DNA of 38,730 nucleotides from Bacteroidota bacterium (lineage in GTDB: Bacteria > Bacteroidota > Bacteroidia > AKYH767-A > OLB10), in assembly GCA_024643795.1 (NCBI GenBank), contig JAHEMF010000027.1:1-38730 (forward strand). Direction: 5' to 3'. Positions 15,843 to 23,512 of this stretch are shown piece after piece. The translations under genes were made by a program, and so were the position numbers. The notes beneath the pieces were generated by a model that was given only the letters and a program-made list of their open reading frames with translations, was not told where the DNA came from and made no database searches. Positions within the stretch are counted from its first letter, which is position 1. Every line of letters begins with the position of its first letter.

Positions 15843-17786
15843 TTAGTGAGTGATTATCAATCTGGATCGATGACGGAAAGAATTAGAAGCCGAAATATTT
15901 ACAAAATACACACCCTTATCAAGTCCAGATGTAGTAATTCTGATAGTGTTGAAGCCTTTAGCTAAAATATCGTCAGATCTTTTTACCAGCTTTCCACTTA
16001 TGTCAATAATATCTATAACAAGGTCAGTCATTTCAGAAGTATTGATATCGATATTTAAAATATCGGTTGCCGGATTCGGGTAAATATTGGCAACATCCAC
16101 TCCCAGTAATTTGATGAATCTTATCAAAGAATATGATTGTCTTCCGTCGAAATCAATCTGTTTTAACCTGTAATAGTTGATCCCGTTCAAAGGAGCGCGG
16201 TCAAAGAACTGATAATACTTTTGTGATGAGCTATTTCCAGAGCCCATTATTTTTCCAATTGTTTCCCAGCTTTTAGCATCTGCACTTCTTTCAATTTCAA
16301 ATAGGTGATTATTGATCTCTGAATAAGTCATCCAATCTAAGCGGGCGTGTTTATTATTCTCAACTGCAACATTGAAATAACCTATTTCAACCGGCAGAAT
16401 GGTAAGGCATCCAATATCCACAACTCCTTTAGTTAGCGTATTGCTACTTAAGTAGCTGCCATTTTGACCTGCCCCAGCGCCATTTGTAGAACCTACTGAG
16501 CAATTGCTTTGGTCAGTCGAAGAAATGGTTCCGGCCGCACCACCTGAGTGGTTTACACTTAAATTTCCTGGTAAGCTTGCTGCGTTGAACAACAATACGC
16601 CACCACCACCACCACCACCCGGGCCATTGCAGTTTGAGGTTCCTGTATTAATAACGCTGGCACCTCTCCCTCCTTTGACTTCAGTGTTTAATTGAGAGGT
16701 GAAGGAGTTAACTTCCAGTAGAATTGATCCCCCTGCACCACCACCACCACCACCATCGTTGGAGGCATCAATAGTGTTGGAATTGCCATTGGCATATATA
16801 TACTTACCGTTACCTACAATAGCATTTGCAATTATCATTACAATTCCTCCTCCGTTGGCTCCATGCTCACCAGTATGTATGGCATTGTTCACATGACCTG
16901 CACCTCCGCCACCGCCCATAAATACCTTATCTGCCAGATACGCGGCGCTGAGGTTCCTGCTGTTGACACCTGTATATGCACCACAAGTGAATGAAGAGCT
17001 TTTCTTCCTTTCACCACCACCACCGCCAAAACCAAAATTTCCACCGCCACCACCGCCACCATTGTGATTGTTTCCACCACCACCACCATTACCTTGCGGA
17101 CCTCTTCCACATTCCTTTGTGGTAATATATTTGGCAACGCCTTCACCTTTCATCGCTTTTTGATCAGTGCTTGTAACGTTTGAATAGTATGAGCCGTCGA
17201 GCAGCCATGAACAATTTTGTCCGGAAGAAATAGCCGAGCCACCTCTGAACCCTAATCCGCTCACGTTGATGTTCTGTGAACCCATGTCAAGTGTGCCTGT
17301 AACTTCTATAGCCAGTATACCACCTAGAGTTCCATCCCATGCCTGTGCTGTGAGATCACCACCACTTATTATTGCATTGCTATATACCGGGATTCGTACA
17401 AGTTGAAGCGAACCGCTTACGTCATAACTATTTACAAGGTCATATTTCAACAAAATATCATTGCCCTGGATGTTGCAAACAGTTTGGATCTCATATCGAC
17501 CTGCATTATTGAGATTTGTAATGGTACCAAAACTGGAAGATTGTGATTCATCTATTTGTGCTCCCTGCATTTGAATGATCAGTATCTTATCACCAATTGT
17601 AAGCCCTGAAGATGATCCTATAGTTACAAGATTATTTATATAATCAATACTTGTTATTTCGTGATAGCTATTTACAATACCAGATATAGGTGTTTGGCTG
17701 TAAGCCAGGGTGTTTAACAATGCAAACACTGCTAACAGAAAGGTTTTGAATGTTATCTGATAAGATCTCATAACAGCCAGGTTCAT
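15843..17786 (-). CDS. Glycine-rich secreted protein with T9SS type A tail
   Basis: A 647-residue secreted protein. After the signal peptide (ending LAYSQ) comes a domain with LTIGDKILIIQMQGAQID and LTAQAWDGTLGGILAIEV. A long glycine-rich region at about 225-430 follows, with blocks of five to seven glycines encoded by CCACC-type repeats on the plus strand. A fibronectin-like module common in T9SS cargo (LPVEIGYF, EIERSADAKSWETIG, INYYRLKQIDFDG) lies at about 465-560. The type A sorting domain (about 567-647) has IYPNPATDILNI and LDKGVYFVNI. It is predicted to be surface-exposed. The ATG at 17786 overlaps the HigA stop as ATGA; ATG 17771 gives a more compact signal peptide and is equally plausible. 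The glycine blocks could be prone to slippage. Confidence 0.85.
   Translation of the reverse strand: MNLAVMRSYQITFKTFLLAVFALLNTLAYSQTPISGIVNSYHEITSIDYINNLVTIGSSSGLTIGDKILIIQMQGAQIDESQSSSFGTITNLNNAGRYEIQTVCNIQGNDILLKYDLVNSYDVSGSLQLVRIPVYSNAIISGGDLTAQAWDGTLGGILAIEVTGTLDMGSQNINVSGLGFRGGSAISSGQNCSWLLDGSYYSNVTSTDQKAMKGEGVAKYITTKECGRGPQGNGGGGGNNHNGGGGGGGNFGFGGGGGERKKSSSFTCGAYTGVNSRNLSAAYLADKVFMGGGGGAGHVNNAIHTGEHGANGGGIVMIIANAIVGNGKYIYANGNSNTIDASNDGGGGGGAGGSILLEVNSFTSQLNTEVKGGRGASVINTGTSNCNGPGGGGGGGVLLFNAASLPGNLSVNHSGGAAGTISSTDQSNCSVGSTNGAGAGQNGSYLSSNTLTKGVVDIGCLTILPVEIGYFNVAVENNKHARLDWMTYSEINNHLFEIERSADAKSWETIGKIMGSGNSSSQKYYQFFDRAPLNGINYYRLKQIDFDGRQSYSLIRFIKLLGVDVANIYPNPATDILNIDINTSEMTDLVIDIIDISGKLVKRSDDILAKGFNTIRITTSGLDKGVYFVNISASNSFRHRSRLIITH
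16585..17100. repeat. Low-complexity CCACC/CCGCC-type coding repeats
   Basis: Several runs of CCACCACCACC and close variants lie at about 16600-16620, 16735-16755, 16905-16920, 17010-17070 and 17075-17095. They encode polyglycine on the minus strand within the glycine-rich T9SS protein. Units are imperfect and spaced irregularly, so this is coding low complexity and not a CRISPR or satellite array. Confidence 0.8.
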
Positions 17787-18082
17787 GCTAATGTGGATAC
17801 ATGTTTTTTGATCGACCTTAAAACTTCCTTCTTACTGGCAGCTTCTACGCTCAGGTCATAATTGTCTTGAAGAAATAACCAGTATTGGGGGGTGTTGTCG
17901 AAATATTTCGCCAACCTTAATGCTGTATCTGCAGTGATCCTTCTGTTACCTTTCAAAATTTCTGAGATACGTGTTTGGGGGATGCCAATATCTTTGGAAA
18001 GTTTGTATGCTGAGATCCCAAGAGGTTCAAGGAAGTCATCAAATAATAGTTTACCGGGATGGACGGGTTTTTGTGAATGCAT
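17783..18082 (-). CDS. higA: HigA-family XRE antitoxin, apparently orphan
   Basis: A 99-residue helix-turn-helix protein of the HigA/VapI addiction-module family. It opens KPVHPGKLLFDDFLEPLGIS, carries the HTH AYKLSKDIGIPQTRISEILK and then GNRRITADTALRLAKYF, followed by NTPQYWLFLQDNYDL, the standard HigA sequence order. HigA normally binds and neutralises the RelE-like toxin HigB and represses their shared operon, with higB usually just upstream. No HigB-like frame is seen in the 311 bp upstream or immediately downstream. It may therefore be a solitary regulator, an antitoxin left after toxin loss, or one acting on a toxin elsewhere. Its stop overlaps a possible start of the T9SS gene by 4 bp. 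Confidence 0.88.
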   Translation of the reverse strand: MHSQKPVHPGKLLFDDFLEPLGISAYKLSKDIGIPQTRISEILKGNRRITADTALRLAKYFDNTPQYWLFLQDNYDLSVEAASKKEVLRSIKKHVSTLA

Positions 18083-18216
18083 TATTTAAAAATTGTTCAA
18101 TTAAAGATCGGTCAGTCTGTTAACCTGGCTATTCAGATTTACATATTATTGGTTCTTATACAATTTCAGATACCGGGGAATATCTGATGATTACAGGATA
18201 AATATGTCGAGAGGGG

Positions 18217-18364
18217 GGTAGCTAGGGCTGAGGGGGAATCCCTTACTAACGCGACACGTTACTTACGCTAAAAGTAAGTACGAACTTCCAGCTGGTCAAA
18301 ACTTTTTGACAAGGGTATTCAACTGTAGGGCAAATGAAGGGATTTCTTGGGTGAAGGTAGCTAG
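18217..18364. repeat. Palindrome-rich segment bounded by 9-bp direct repeats
   Basis: GGTAGCTAG occurs at 18217-18225 and 18356-18364. Inside, AATCCCTT (18237-18244) pairs with AAGGGATT (18337-18344), at equal distance from each direct repeat; allowing G-U pairs on the plus strand extends this stem to about 12 bp. It encloses two further hairpins: TACTTAC/GTAAGTA (18260-18280) and GTCAAAA/TTTTGAC (18295-18310). No coding frame of interest was found between 18083 and 18393. It could be a MITE-like relic or a structured noncoding RNA; both are inference. Confidence 0.4.
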
Positions 18365-18386
18365 CAAGCTGACTATAAGACCTGGT

Positions 18387-18408
18387 CTTGGGCCTATCTT
18401 GGGCCTAT
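18387..18408. repeat. 11-bp perfect tandem duplication at SET-gene stop codon
   Basis: CTTGGGCCTAT is repeated twice with no spacer. The TAG stop of the SET-domain gene (18394-18396 on the minus strand) lies within the distal copy. With a single copy, the frame would stay open for roughly 30 more codons. Confidence 0.85.
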
Positions 18409-18996
18409 TTTTCCGTCAGGGTAGTAGTTAAAGACTATAGAGTCCATTTCAGCTTTACCTTTGGCAATATCCAGAATTTTTTGCCACAATGATGCTGTTA
18501 TAACAGGCTGTAATGGTTGATCCAGAGTAATGATCCGTGGAAAGACCTTAAGCAACTTTTTGTCCCAAACCTTAGAGTATTTTAAAAGATCATCCGGATA
18601 AACCACTTTTCGGCGTGTACCTTCATCTATTCCGCGGAATGGGTGAGAGATGTTAAGATAACCGTAGTCGTCGGTTAATTGTTCGCCGGGCATAATATCA
18701 CGTATTGCAATCTCAAAGTCATACGCTGTGGTCAGGCAGTTGGAATTAAAGCTATGGTTCACATACCTTCCATTGTCCCAGCAAAGTACCAAATTCCCAT
18801 TGTTGTTACGAAAAGTATAAGTATCCAGAATGTTTTGATAAATGGGATCCATGGCCAGAAACTGTTCCGGCGAAAATTCTCTGTCAAGTTTATCCAAAGC
18901 CCAGGTGATTGTTCCGGCAGGAATCATTTGAGTGGCTACTACGCCATAGCCAACTTCATTGCTAATATACTTTAACTCAGTGTGTGGGTGTATCAT
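18394..18996 (-). CDS. SET-domain protein (putative lysine methyltransferase)
   Basis: A 200-residue protein with a compact SET domain in the first 120 residues: EVGYGVVATQMIPAGTI (14-30, the GxG cofactor loop), YVNHSFNSNC (78-87, the NHS motif) and EQLTDDYGYLN (105-115, with the tyrosine of the pseudoknot). No classical post-SET Cys cluster is visible; the C-terminal 80 residues are unassigned. SET proteins transfer a methyl group from SAM to lysine side chains. They are scattered in bacteria and the target here is unknown. It stands alone: 162 bp separate it from the ABC operon, and a palindrome-rich gene-free segment follows its stop. Its C-terminus ends inside an 11-bp tandem duplication, so the length may be recently altered. 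Confidence 0.85.
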   Translation of the reverse strand: MIHPHTELKYISNEVGYGVVATQMIPAGTITWALDKLDREFSPEQFLAMDPIYQNILDTYTFRNNNGNLVLCWDNGRYVNHSFNSNCLTTAYDFEIAIRDIMPGEQLTDDYGYLNISHPFRGIDEGTRRKVVYPDDLLKYSKVWDKKLLKVFPRIITLDQPLQPVITASLWQKILDIAKGKAEMDSIVFNYYPDGKIGPR

Positions 18997-19158
18997 GTCA
19001 ATACATGTATAGGATTCAACGGTTGTTTTGTAAATCTATAAATGGCTCATTAAATTCACAAATTTAATTCTGGGGTATCCCGGATTTAAGGATGCAACAT
19101 TAATACTTTTATCAAATAATTGTACTAGGAATTCGCATTTTGTATGTAGTATTTTTGG

Positions 19159-19839
19159 TCACGATCGTACAATTCGCCCGTCATCCATTTCAATCACCCT
19201 ACCAGATCGTTCGGCAAATTCGGGATCGTGAGTTACTACCAAAAGCGTTTGCCTGAAATTCTGAACGATCTCCTGAAAAAAATCAAATACTATTTTACCG
19301 TTCTTCTTGTCCAGGTTGCCCGAGGGTTCATCACCCATGATTATAATTGGGTCATTTATCAGTGCCCGGGCAATCGCCACACGTTGTTTTTCACCTCCTG
19401 ATAACTGATGGGCTTTTTTATGAATGTGCTGACCCATACCAAAAAGCTCAAGTTTTTTTATAGCCTGTGCTTCTATTTGCTCAGAAGGCAACTTCCCCAG
19501 TTTTAAAGCCGGTAGCATAACGTTTTTCAGGACAGAAAACTCATTCAAAAGATAATGAAACTGAAATACAAAGCCGATCTTTTCATTTCTTATTCTTGCA
19601 AGTTCGACCCCACTGCGCCCTTTCATATTTTGCCCATCAATTGTTAACTCACCCTCAAAATCAGTATCCATTGTTGAAAGAATGTAAAGAAGTGTGGATT
19701 TGCCACATCCTGATTTTCCAATTATAGATACAAATTCGCCTTTATAAATATCAAACCCAACATCTTTTAAAACATGGATCGTTTTCGGATCGTGAAAGTA
19801 TTTGTTGATACCCTTAGTATGTATAGCAATATCACTCAT
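19159..19839 (-). CDS. ABC transporter ATPase, MacB/LolD-type
   Basis: A 226-residue ATPase with Walker A GKSGCGKST (41-49), Q-loop VFQFHYLL (Gln93), signature LSGGE (146-150), Walker B IIIMGDE (165-171) and switch His204 in VVTHD. The VFQFHYLLNEFSVLKNVMLP stretch and DEPSGNLD are typical of the LolD/MacB/FtsE group, which drives mechanotransmission permeases. Its gene follows the permease stop by one base pair and is the last of a three-gene operon with a permease and a membrane-fusion lipoprotein. It therefore most likely powers export or extraction from the inner membrane, not nutrient import. The substrate could be a drug, peptide or lipid. Confidence 0.92.
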   Translation of the reverse strand: MSDIAIHTKGINKYFHDPKTIHVLKDVGFDIYKGEFVSIIGKSGCGKSTLLYILSTMDTDFEGELTIDGQNMKGRSGVELARIRNEKIGFVFQFHYLLNEFSVLKNVMLPALKLGKLPSEQIEAQAIKKLELFGMGQHIHKKAHQLSGGEKQRVAIARALINDPIIIMGDEPSGNLDKKNGKIVFDFFQEIVQNFRQTLLVVTHDPEFAERSGRVIEMDDGRIVRS

Positions 19840-19840
19840 T

Positions 19841-21100
19841 TTATTTTCCTCTTATAATCACTACAGGGTCCACGGTGCTGGCCTTTCGTGCCGGAAGTAA
19901 CCCTGCCAGGTATGTAGTAATAATGCCAAAGGTTATTCCGATCAGGTAAAAGTTGGGGTTATAATTTATTGGATATGTTGACACGGTAGGCAGTGCTGCT
20001 GTGTTAAAAGGGATGCTATCTATAAATGCAGACAAAAGGAATCCGAATACCATTCCGGCAAGTGATCCTACGATTCCAATGGTGAGTGCTATAGTGAGAA
20101 ATATTTTCCTAACATCTGACCCTGAAAATCCTGTTGCTTTTAAAATCGCTATAGTATCCATCTTTTCATAAATCATCATATTAAGGATATTATAAATGCC
20201 GAAACCGGCAACAATGAGTAATGTAATACCCACCGAATAAGAAATAAGAGTCCGTACAGAGCTTCCCGTTTCGAATTGTGAATTAGCTGTTTGCAGATCT
20301 TCTGCATCAACATTAAATAATTGCCTGTATTCTTCAGCCACCTGAGGTGCTAATTCAAGGGTATGCAATTTGATCTGAATATCTGTAATATAGCTTTCCG
20401 TTTTACCCAGCATTTTCTGAACCGTACTTAGCGACGCATAGCTTTGTACTTTATCAATTTCTTGAATACCCGATTGAAAAAATCCGATAACTTTTAAAGG
20501 TATAATATCGCCCTTAGCAGTAGTAATGCTGATAATATCACCCGGATTGGCTAACATTTTATCAGCCACTCCCTTTCCAATGATAATACTATTTGGCACC
20601 CTTTCCAGGTCACGGTAATTTCCCGTTACAACATAATCTTTAAAAAAGAATAATTTGTTTTCTGCTTCCACGTCAACGCCATGTACGGCACCGGTAAGAT
20701 CAATAGCACCAATGTTATAAAATACCTGTGCAATTACTTTTGGGGCAATACCAAGTACACGAGGGTCTTTACCAACATGCTTCAGAATGGCTACATTATT
20801 ATAGATCTCAAGCCTGCCACCACTGGGTTTGATAGAACGAATGACATTGTAATCAAGTGAGAAATCCGGATTCAGATCAACAGGTTGTTTAGTACTGGGT
20901 TTAACCTCATTGTAAAGTCGTATATGCGGAGTTCGGTTGAGAATTAGGCCGTCAAGAAGGTCATTCAGTCCCGACATGAAACTCAGGAGTGTTATGAACA
21001 TAGTGATACTGAAGGTAACACCAACTGCAGCAACAACAGTTTGTTTGAGCCTGGCATGTAAAAGTGCCTTGGCAATATCTATGATCACTTTAAAGTTCAA
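19841..21100 (-). CDS. MacB/FtsX-type ABC permease
   Basis: A 419-residue permease with the four-helix MacB/FtsX plan: one N-terminal helix (about 20-45), a large periplasmic domain (about 50-270), then three C-terminal helices around 285-310, 330-360 and 380-400. The N-terminal AVGVTFSITMFITLLSFMSG and C-terminal LLPARKASTVDPVVIIRGK are characteristic, the latter resembling the conserved PA-x-x-A-x-x-x-DP-hydrophobic-RG ending. It starts within the last 4 bp of the adaptor gene and ends 1 bp before the ATPase start, so the order adaptor-permease-ATPase is translationally tight. It should transmit ATPase strokes to the periplasm; a LolCE-like lipoprotein role is the main alternative, but the adaptor favours MacAB-like export. 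Confidence 0.92.
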   Translation of the reverse strand: MNFKVIIDIAKALLHARLKQTVVAAVGVTFSITMFITLLSFMSGLNDLLDGLILNRTPHIRLYNEVKPSTKQPVDLNPDFSLDYNVIRSIKPSGGRLEIYNNVAILKHVGKDPRVLGIAPKVIAQVFYNIGAIDLTGAVHGVDVEAENKLFFFKDYVVTGNYRDLERVPNSIIIGKGVADKMLANPGDIISITTAKGDIIPLKVIGFFQSGIQEIDKVQSYASLSTVQKMLGKTESYITDIQIKLHTLELAPQVAEEYRQLFNVDAEDLQTANSQFETGSSVRTLISYSVGITLLIVAGFGIYNILNMMIYEKMDTIAILKATGFSGSDVRKIFLTIALTIGIVGSLAGMVFGFLLSAFIDSIPFNTAALPTVSTYPINYNPNFYLIGITFGIITTYLAGLLPARKASTVDPVVIIRGK

Positions 21101-22176
21101 TCTATGATCTTGATAATTTCATCATTTTCATTAAGTCCTTCAAGTACTTCAGCCATATCAAAATCTTTTAAACCGATCACGATACGTATCTTCTTTTTGT
21201 CAGCTTTAATAACAGAATCTCCCGGCAATATAAAGTTCCGGGGTATTAATAGTGCATTTTCGCGGGTTTGAATGATAATGTTTGCTTCCAGAGTAAGGTT
21301 TGGGTAAAGTTGAGGTGGAGTTTTTATGAACGAGGCTTCAACTTTAAAAGTTTTAGATCGTTCATTCATTAAAGGGTTCACTTTTGTAATAACAGCTTCA
21401 AATAATTCACCTTTGTAACTGTCAAGTGTTATGAGTGCCCGCTGACCATGTTTTATTTTTACTATATCATATTCGTCGACCTGCAGCTCCAAAATGAATT
21501 CATCAGAACTTCCTATAACTGCTACTGGAGTTTGTGGTGTAACTAGTTCACCTTGCTCCTTAAGCAGTGCATACACACGGCCCTGCATTTTGCTTCTGAT
21601 GATATAATCTGCCTCTATAGACCTACTTATCATCCATGATTTTTGAGCTTGGCGTGATGTGATCTCCAATTGCCTTTTTACATCATTATAGTTGATCAGT
21701 GAAGTTTCATAAGCGGTCCTTGAGTTTTCAAAAGCTATCTCACGCTGTTCTAGTTCTACTTTACTTCCAATACCGCTTTGCCATAAATTCAGCTGACGAC
21801 TGAATAATAAAGAATCATTTGACATCCTCGACTTTGCGAAATCAGCTTTAATTTTTAATTCGTTCAATTTTGACTGGTTAGCTTTGAAGTCATTCAGCTC
21901 AGCAGCAAGCCGCGCATTTTCGGTATTTAACCTTGAAACCTCATTGCTGATAGCCATGATTGGCATGCTTGAAGAAACGGTATCACCTTCGCTAACATAA
22001 ATTAAATCAAGTATTCCATTAACCTTGGAAAAAACTTCATATTGATCACGACTTTTGATAATGCCAGATGCATAAACTGACTCTGTTATATTGCTTCTGA
22101 CAGGATATACAGATTCCTGATCATTCTTACATGAAATGATCAAAAGAGCAAATAAAAGGCAAGCGTAAAATTTCAT
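21097..22176 (-). CDS. MacA/HlyD-type periplasmic adaptor lipoprotein
   Basis: A 359-residue membrane-fusion protein. Residues 1-16 form a lipoprotein signal with LIISC and Cys16 as the lipidation site. A first half barrel-sandwich strand follows (VNGILDLIYVSEGDTVSSSM, about 48-67), then a long helical hairpin (about 70-180) rich in Lys, Glu and Leu. The second half is about 190-225 (RVYALLKEQGELVTPQTPVA), and beta-barrel domains run to about 359. It should link the MacB-like permease to an outer-membrane exit duct. No TolC-like gene is adjacent, so a shared TolC elsewhere is likely. It is the first gene of the operon; its stop overlaps the permease start by 4 bp. Confidence 0.9.
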   Translation of the reverse strand: MKFYACLLFALLIISCKNDQESVYPVRSNITESVYASGIIKSRDQYEVFSKVNGILDLIYVSEGDTVSSSMPIMAISNEVSRLNTENARLAAELNDFKANQSKLNELKIKADFAKSRMSNDSLLFSRQLNLWQSGIGSKVELEQREIAFENSRTAYETSLINYNDVKRQLEITSRQAQKSWMISRSIEADYIIRSKMQGRVYALLKEQGELVTPQTPVAVIGSSDEFILELQVDEYDIVKIKHGQRALITLDSYKGELFEAVITKVNPLMNERSKTFKVEASFIKTPPQLYPNLTLEANIIIQTRENALLIPRNFILPGDSVIKADKKKIRIVIGLKDFDMAEVLEGLNENDEIIKIID

Positions 22177-22317
22177 GCCGGATAAATTTCTAATTACTGA
22201 TAAATTGATTTGAAGTCAGAAAGTTATAAATAATTGATCAAGCAGATCCATGATAAGGATCATCTAAATACTTTAATCAATCCTGACCTAATGAACCTGC
22301 CGGGAACAGGAAGGTTT

Positions 22318-22953
22318 TCAAGCGTGGTCGTTCAACCGGTAGATCTCCATGATCTCTTCGAGGATCTTATCAAAGTTTATCTTTAGGTCTATAAGTTTGC
22401 CACTATGTACGTCAAATACCCACCCATGCACTGTAAGTCCATTATCTCTGACTGCGAGCTGTACTATTGAGGTTTTAAGAACATTTATACACTGTTCCTG
22501 TACATTGAGCTCTACCAACCGCATATATTTTTTCTCTTCGTCGGTAATGGAATTCAGCTCATCCTTATGCAAACGGTATACATCTCTTATATTCCTGAGC
22601 CAGGGGTTCAGAATCCCAAGATCTGCAGGTTCCATGGCAGCTTTGATACCTCCGCAAAAGTAGTGTCCGCAGATTACGATGTGTTTTACACCCAGAAATT
22701 TTACAGCATAGTTTATCACTGACATAGAGCTCAGGTCTCCGTTGGGAACCATGTTGGCAATATTTCTGTGAATGAATGCTTCGCCGGGTTGCACTCCCAT
22801 CATTTCCTCAGCAGTAACTCTGCTGTCAGAACATCCTATGTATAGTATGCTGGGATTTTGACCTTTTGAAAGGTCCTTGAAATAATTAGCATCAAGCTTT
22901 AGTTTCTCTTCAACCCATGACCGGTTGTTTTCAAAAATTTGTTTAATGTTCAT
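22318..22953 (-). CDS. can: Beta-class carbonic anhydrase
   Basis: A 211-residue cytoplasmic enzyme with the zinc ligands of beta carbonic anhydrases: Cys41 in CSDSR (41-45, including the Asp43-Arg45 dyad), His97 and Cys100 in GHYFCGGIKAAM. GEAFIHRNIANMV (about 58-70) and HGWVFDVHSGKL near the C-terminus also match the family. It interconverts CO2 and bicarbonate, supplying bicarbonate for carboxylases and pH balance. Length is normal. It is preceded by 36 bp by the zinc-ribbon gene on the same strand and may be co-transcribed. The gap downstream (22177-22317) contains no gene. Confidence 0.96.
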   Translation of the reverse strand: MNIKQIFENNRSWVEEKLKLDANYFKDLSKGQNPSILYIGCSDSRVTAEEMMGVQPGEAFIHRNIANMVPNGDLSSMSVINYAVKFLGVKHIVICGHYFCGGIKAAMEPADLGILNPWLRNIRDVYRLHKDELNSITDEEKKYMRLVELNVQEQCINVLKTSIVQLAVRDNGLTVHGWVFDVHSGKLIDLKINFDKILEEIMEIYRLNDHA

Positions 22954-22989
22954 GTGATATTAATTTCAGAAATTAAAATTATCAGAAGG

Positions 22990-23253
22990 TTATTTGCGCC
23001 ACCGTTCAAGATTCGGAATGCCTTTGGTAAACATCCCGGCCAGAAATCCCGGGAACCCCATTTCCTTGAGTTTAGCCCTGACAAATGTTTGCATTTCATC
23101 TACCGTGATATCCGGACGATGAAACTTACCTTCTCCATAGCAAAGACTACAATACATAGTGCTCTTTGAGCCATCAGATTCAGTTCCTCCACCATTTGGA
23201 TCTTTTTTGAGAGGCATAGCACAACTCTGACAATTCTTATATGTTTTAGCCAT
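22990..23253 (-). CDS. Small zinc-ribbon domain protein
   Basis: An 87-residue cytoplasmic protein with two CxxC pairs, NCQSCAMPLKKD (residues 8-19) and MYCSLCYGEGKF (33-44), forming a predicted zinc ribbon of the type annotated as putative zinc ribbon domain (zinc_ribbon_2). The C-terminal half (about 50-87) is helical and ends FPGFLAGMFTKGIPNLERWR, a pattern shared by members of that group. The function is unknown. It lies 36 bp upstream of the carbonic anhydrase gene on the same strand. Confidence 0.85.
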   Translation of the reverse strand: MAKTYKNCQSCAMPLKKDPNGGGTESDGSKSTMYCSLCYGEGKFHRPDITVDEMQTFVRAKLKEMGFPGFLAGMFTKGIPNLERWRK

Positions 23254-23402
23254 GGTGTATATTTTTGATATTTAACAGGTCAATTTTTCAGCTTCAAAAT
23301 ACATAATTACAAAAGAATGGGGGCTTTTAAGACTGATATGGCCTTATTTGCATACTTAGGACATAATAAACTTGTACTATTCTAACAAAGCTGCCTTATC
23401 CT

Positions 23403-23432
23403 TTTGATTTACAAATAAAACTATTAAAATTG
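23403..23432 (+). promoter_or_regulatory. Promoter for the large adhesin operon
   Basis: TTTG (23403-23406), an 18-nt spacer and TAAAATTG (23425-23432, one mismatch to TAnnTTTG) lie about 80 bp before the ATG at 23513, in a gene-free region between divergent genes. Spacing fits the Bacteroidota consensus. Confidence 0.42.
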
Positions 23433-23512
23433 ATACACCCTATTAAACCAGCTATGGACTCTCAAGTCTAATTAACCTTATATCCCTAACCATTTTTCCA
23501 GCCCGTATTCTT

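Noticed and set aside
16585-17100. Regularly spaced CCACC repeats resembling a repeat array
   Set aside because: Spacing is irregular, units are imperfect, and the stretch is in frame with a polyglycine-coding gene, so it is not a CRISPR array.
22177-22317. Possible terminator for the carbonic anhydrase gene
   Set aside because: Only a weak 4-5 bp inverted repeat is present and it lacks a clear T run.
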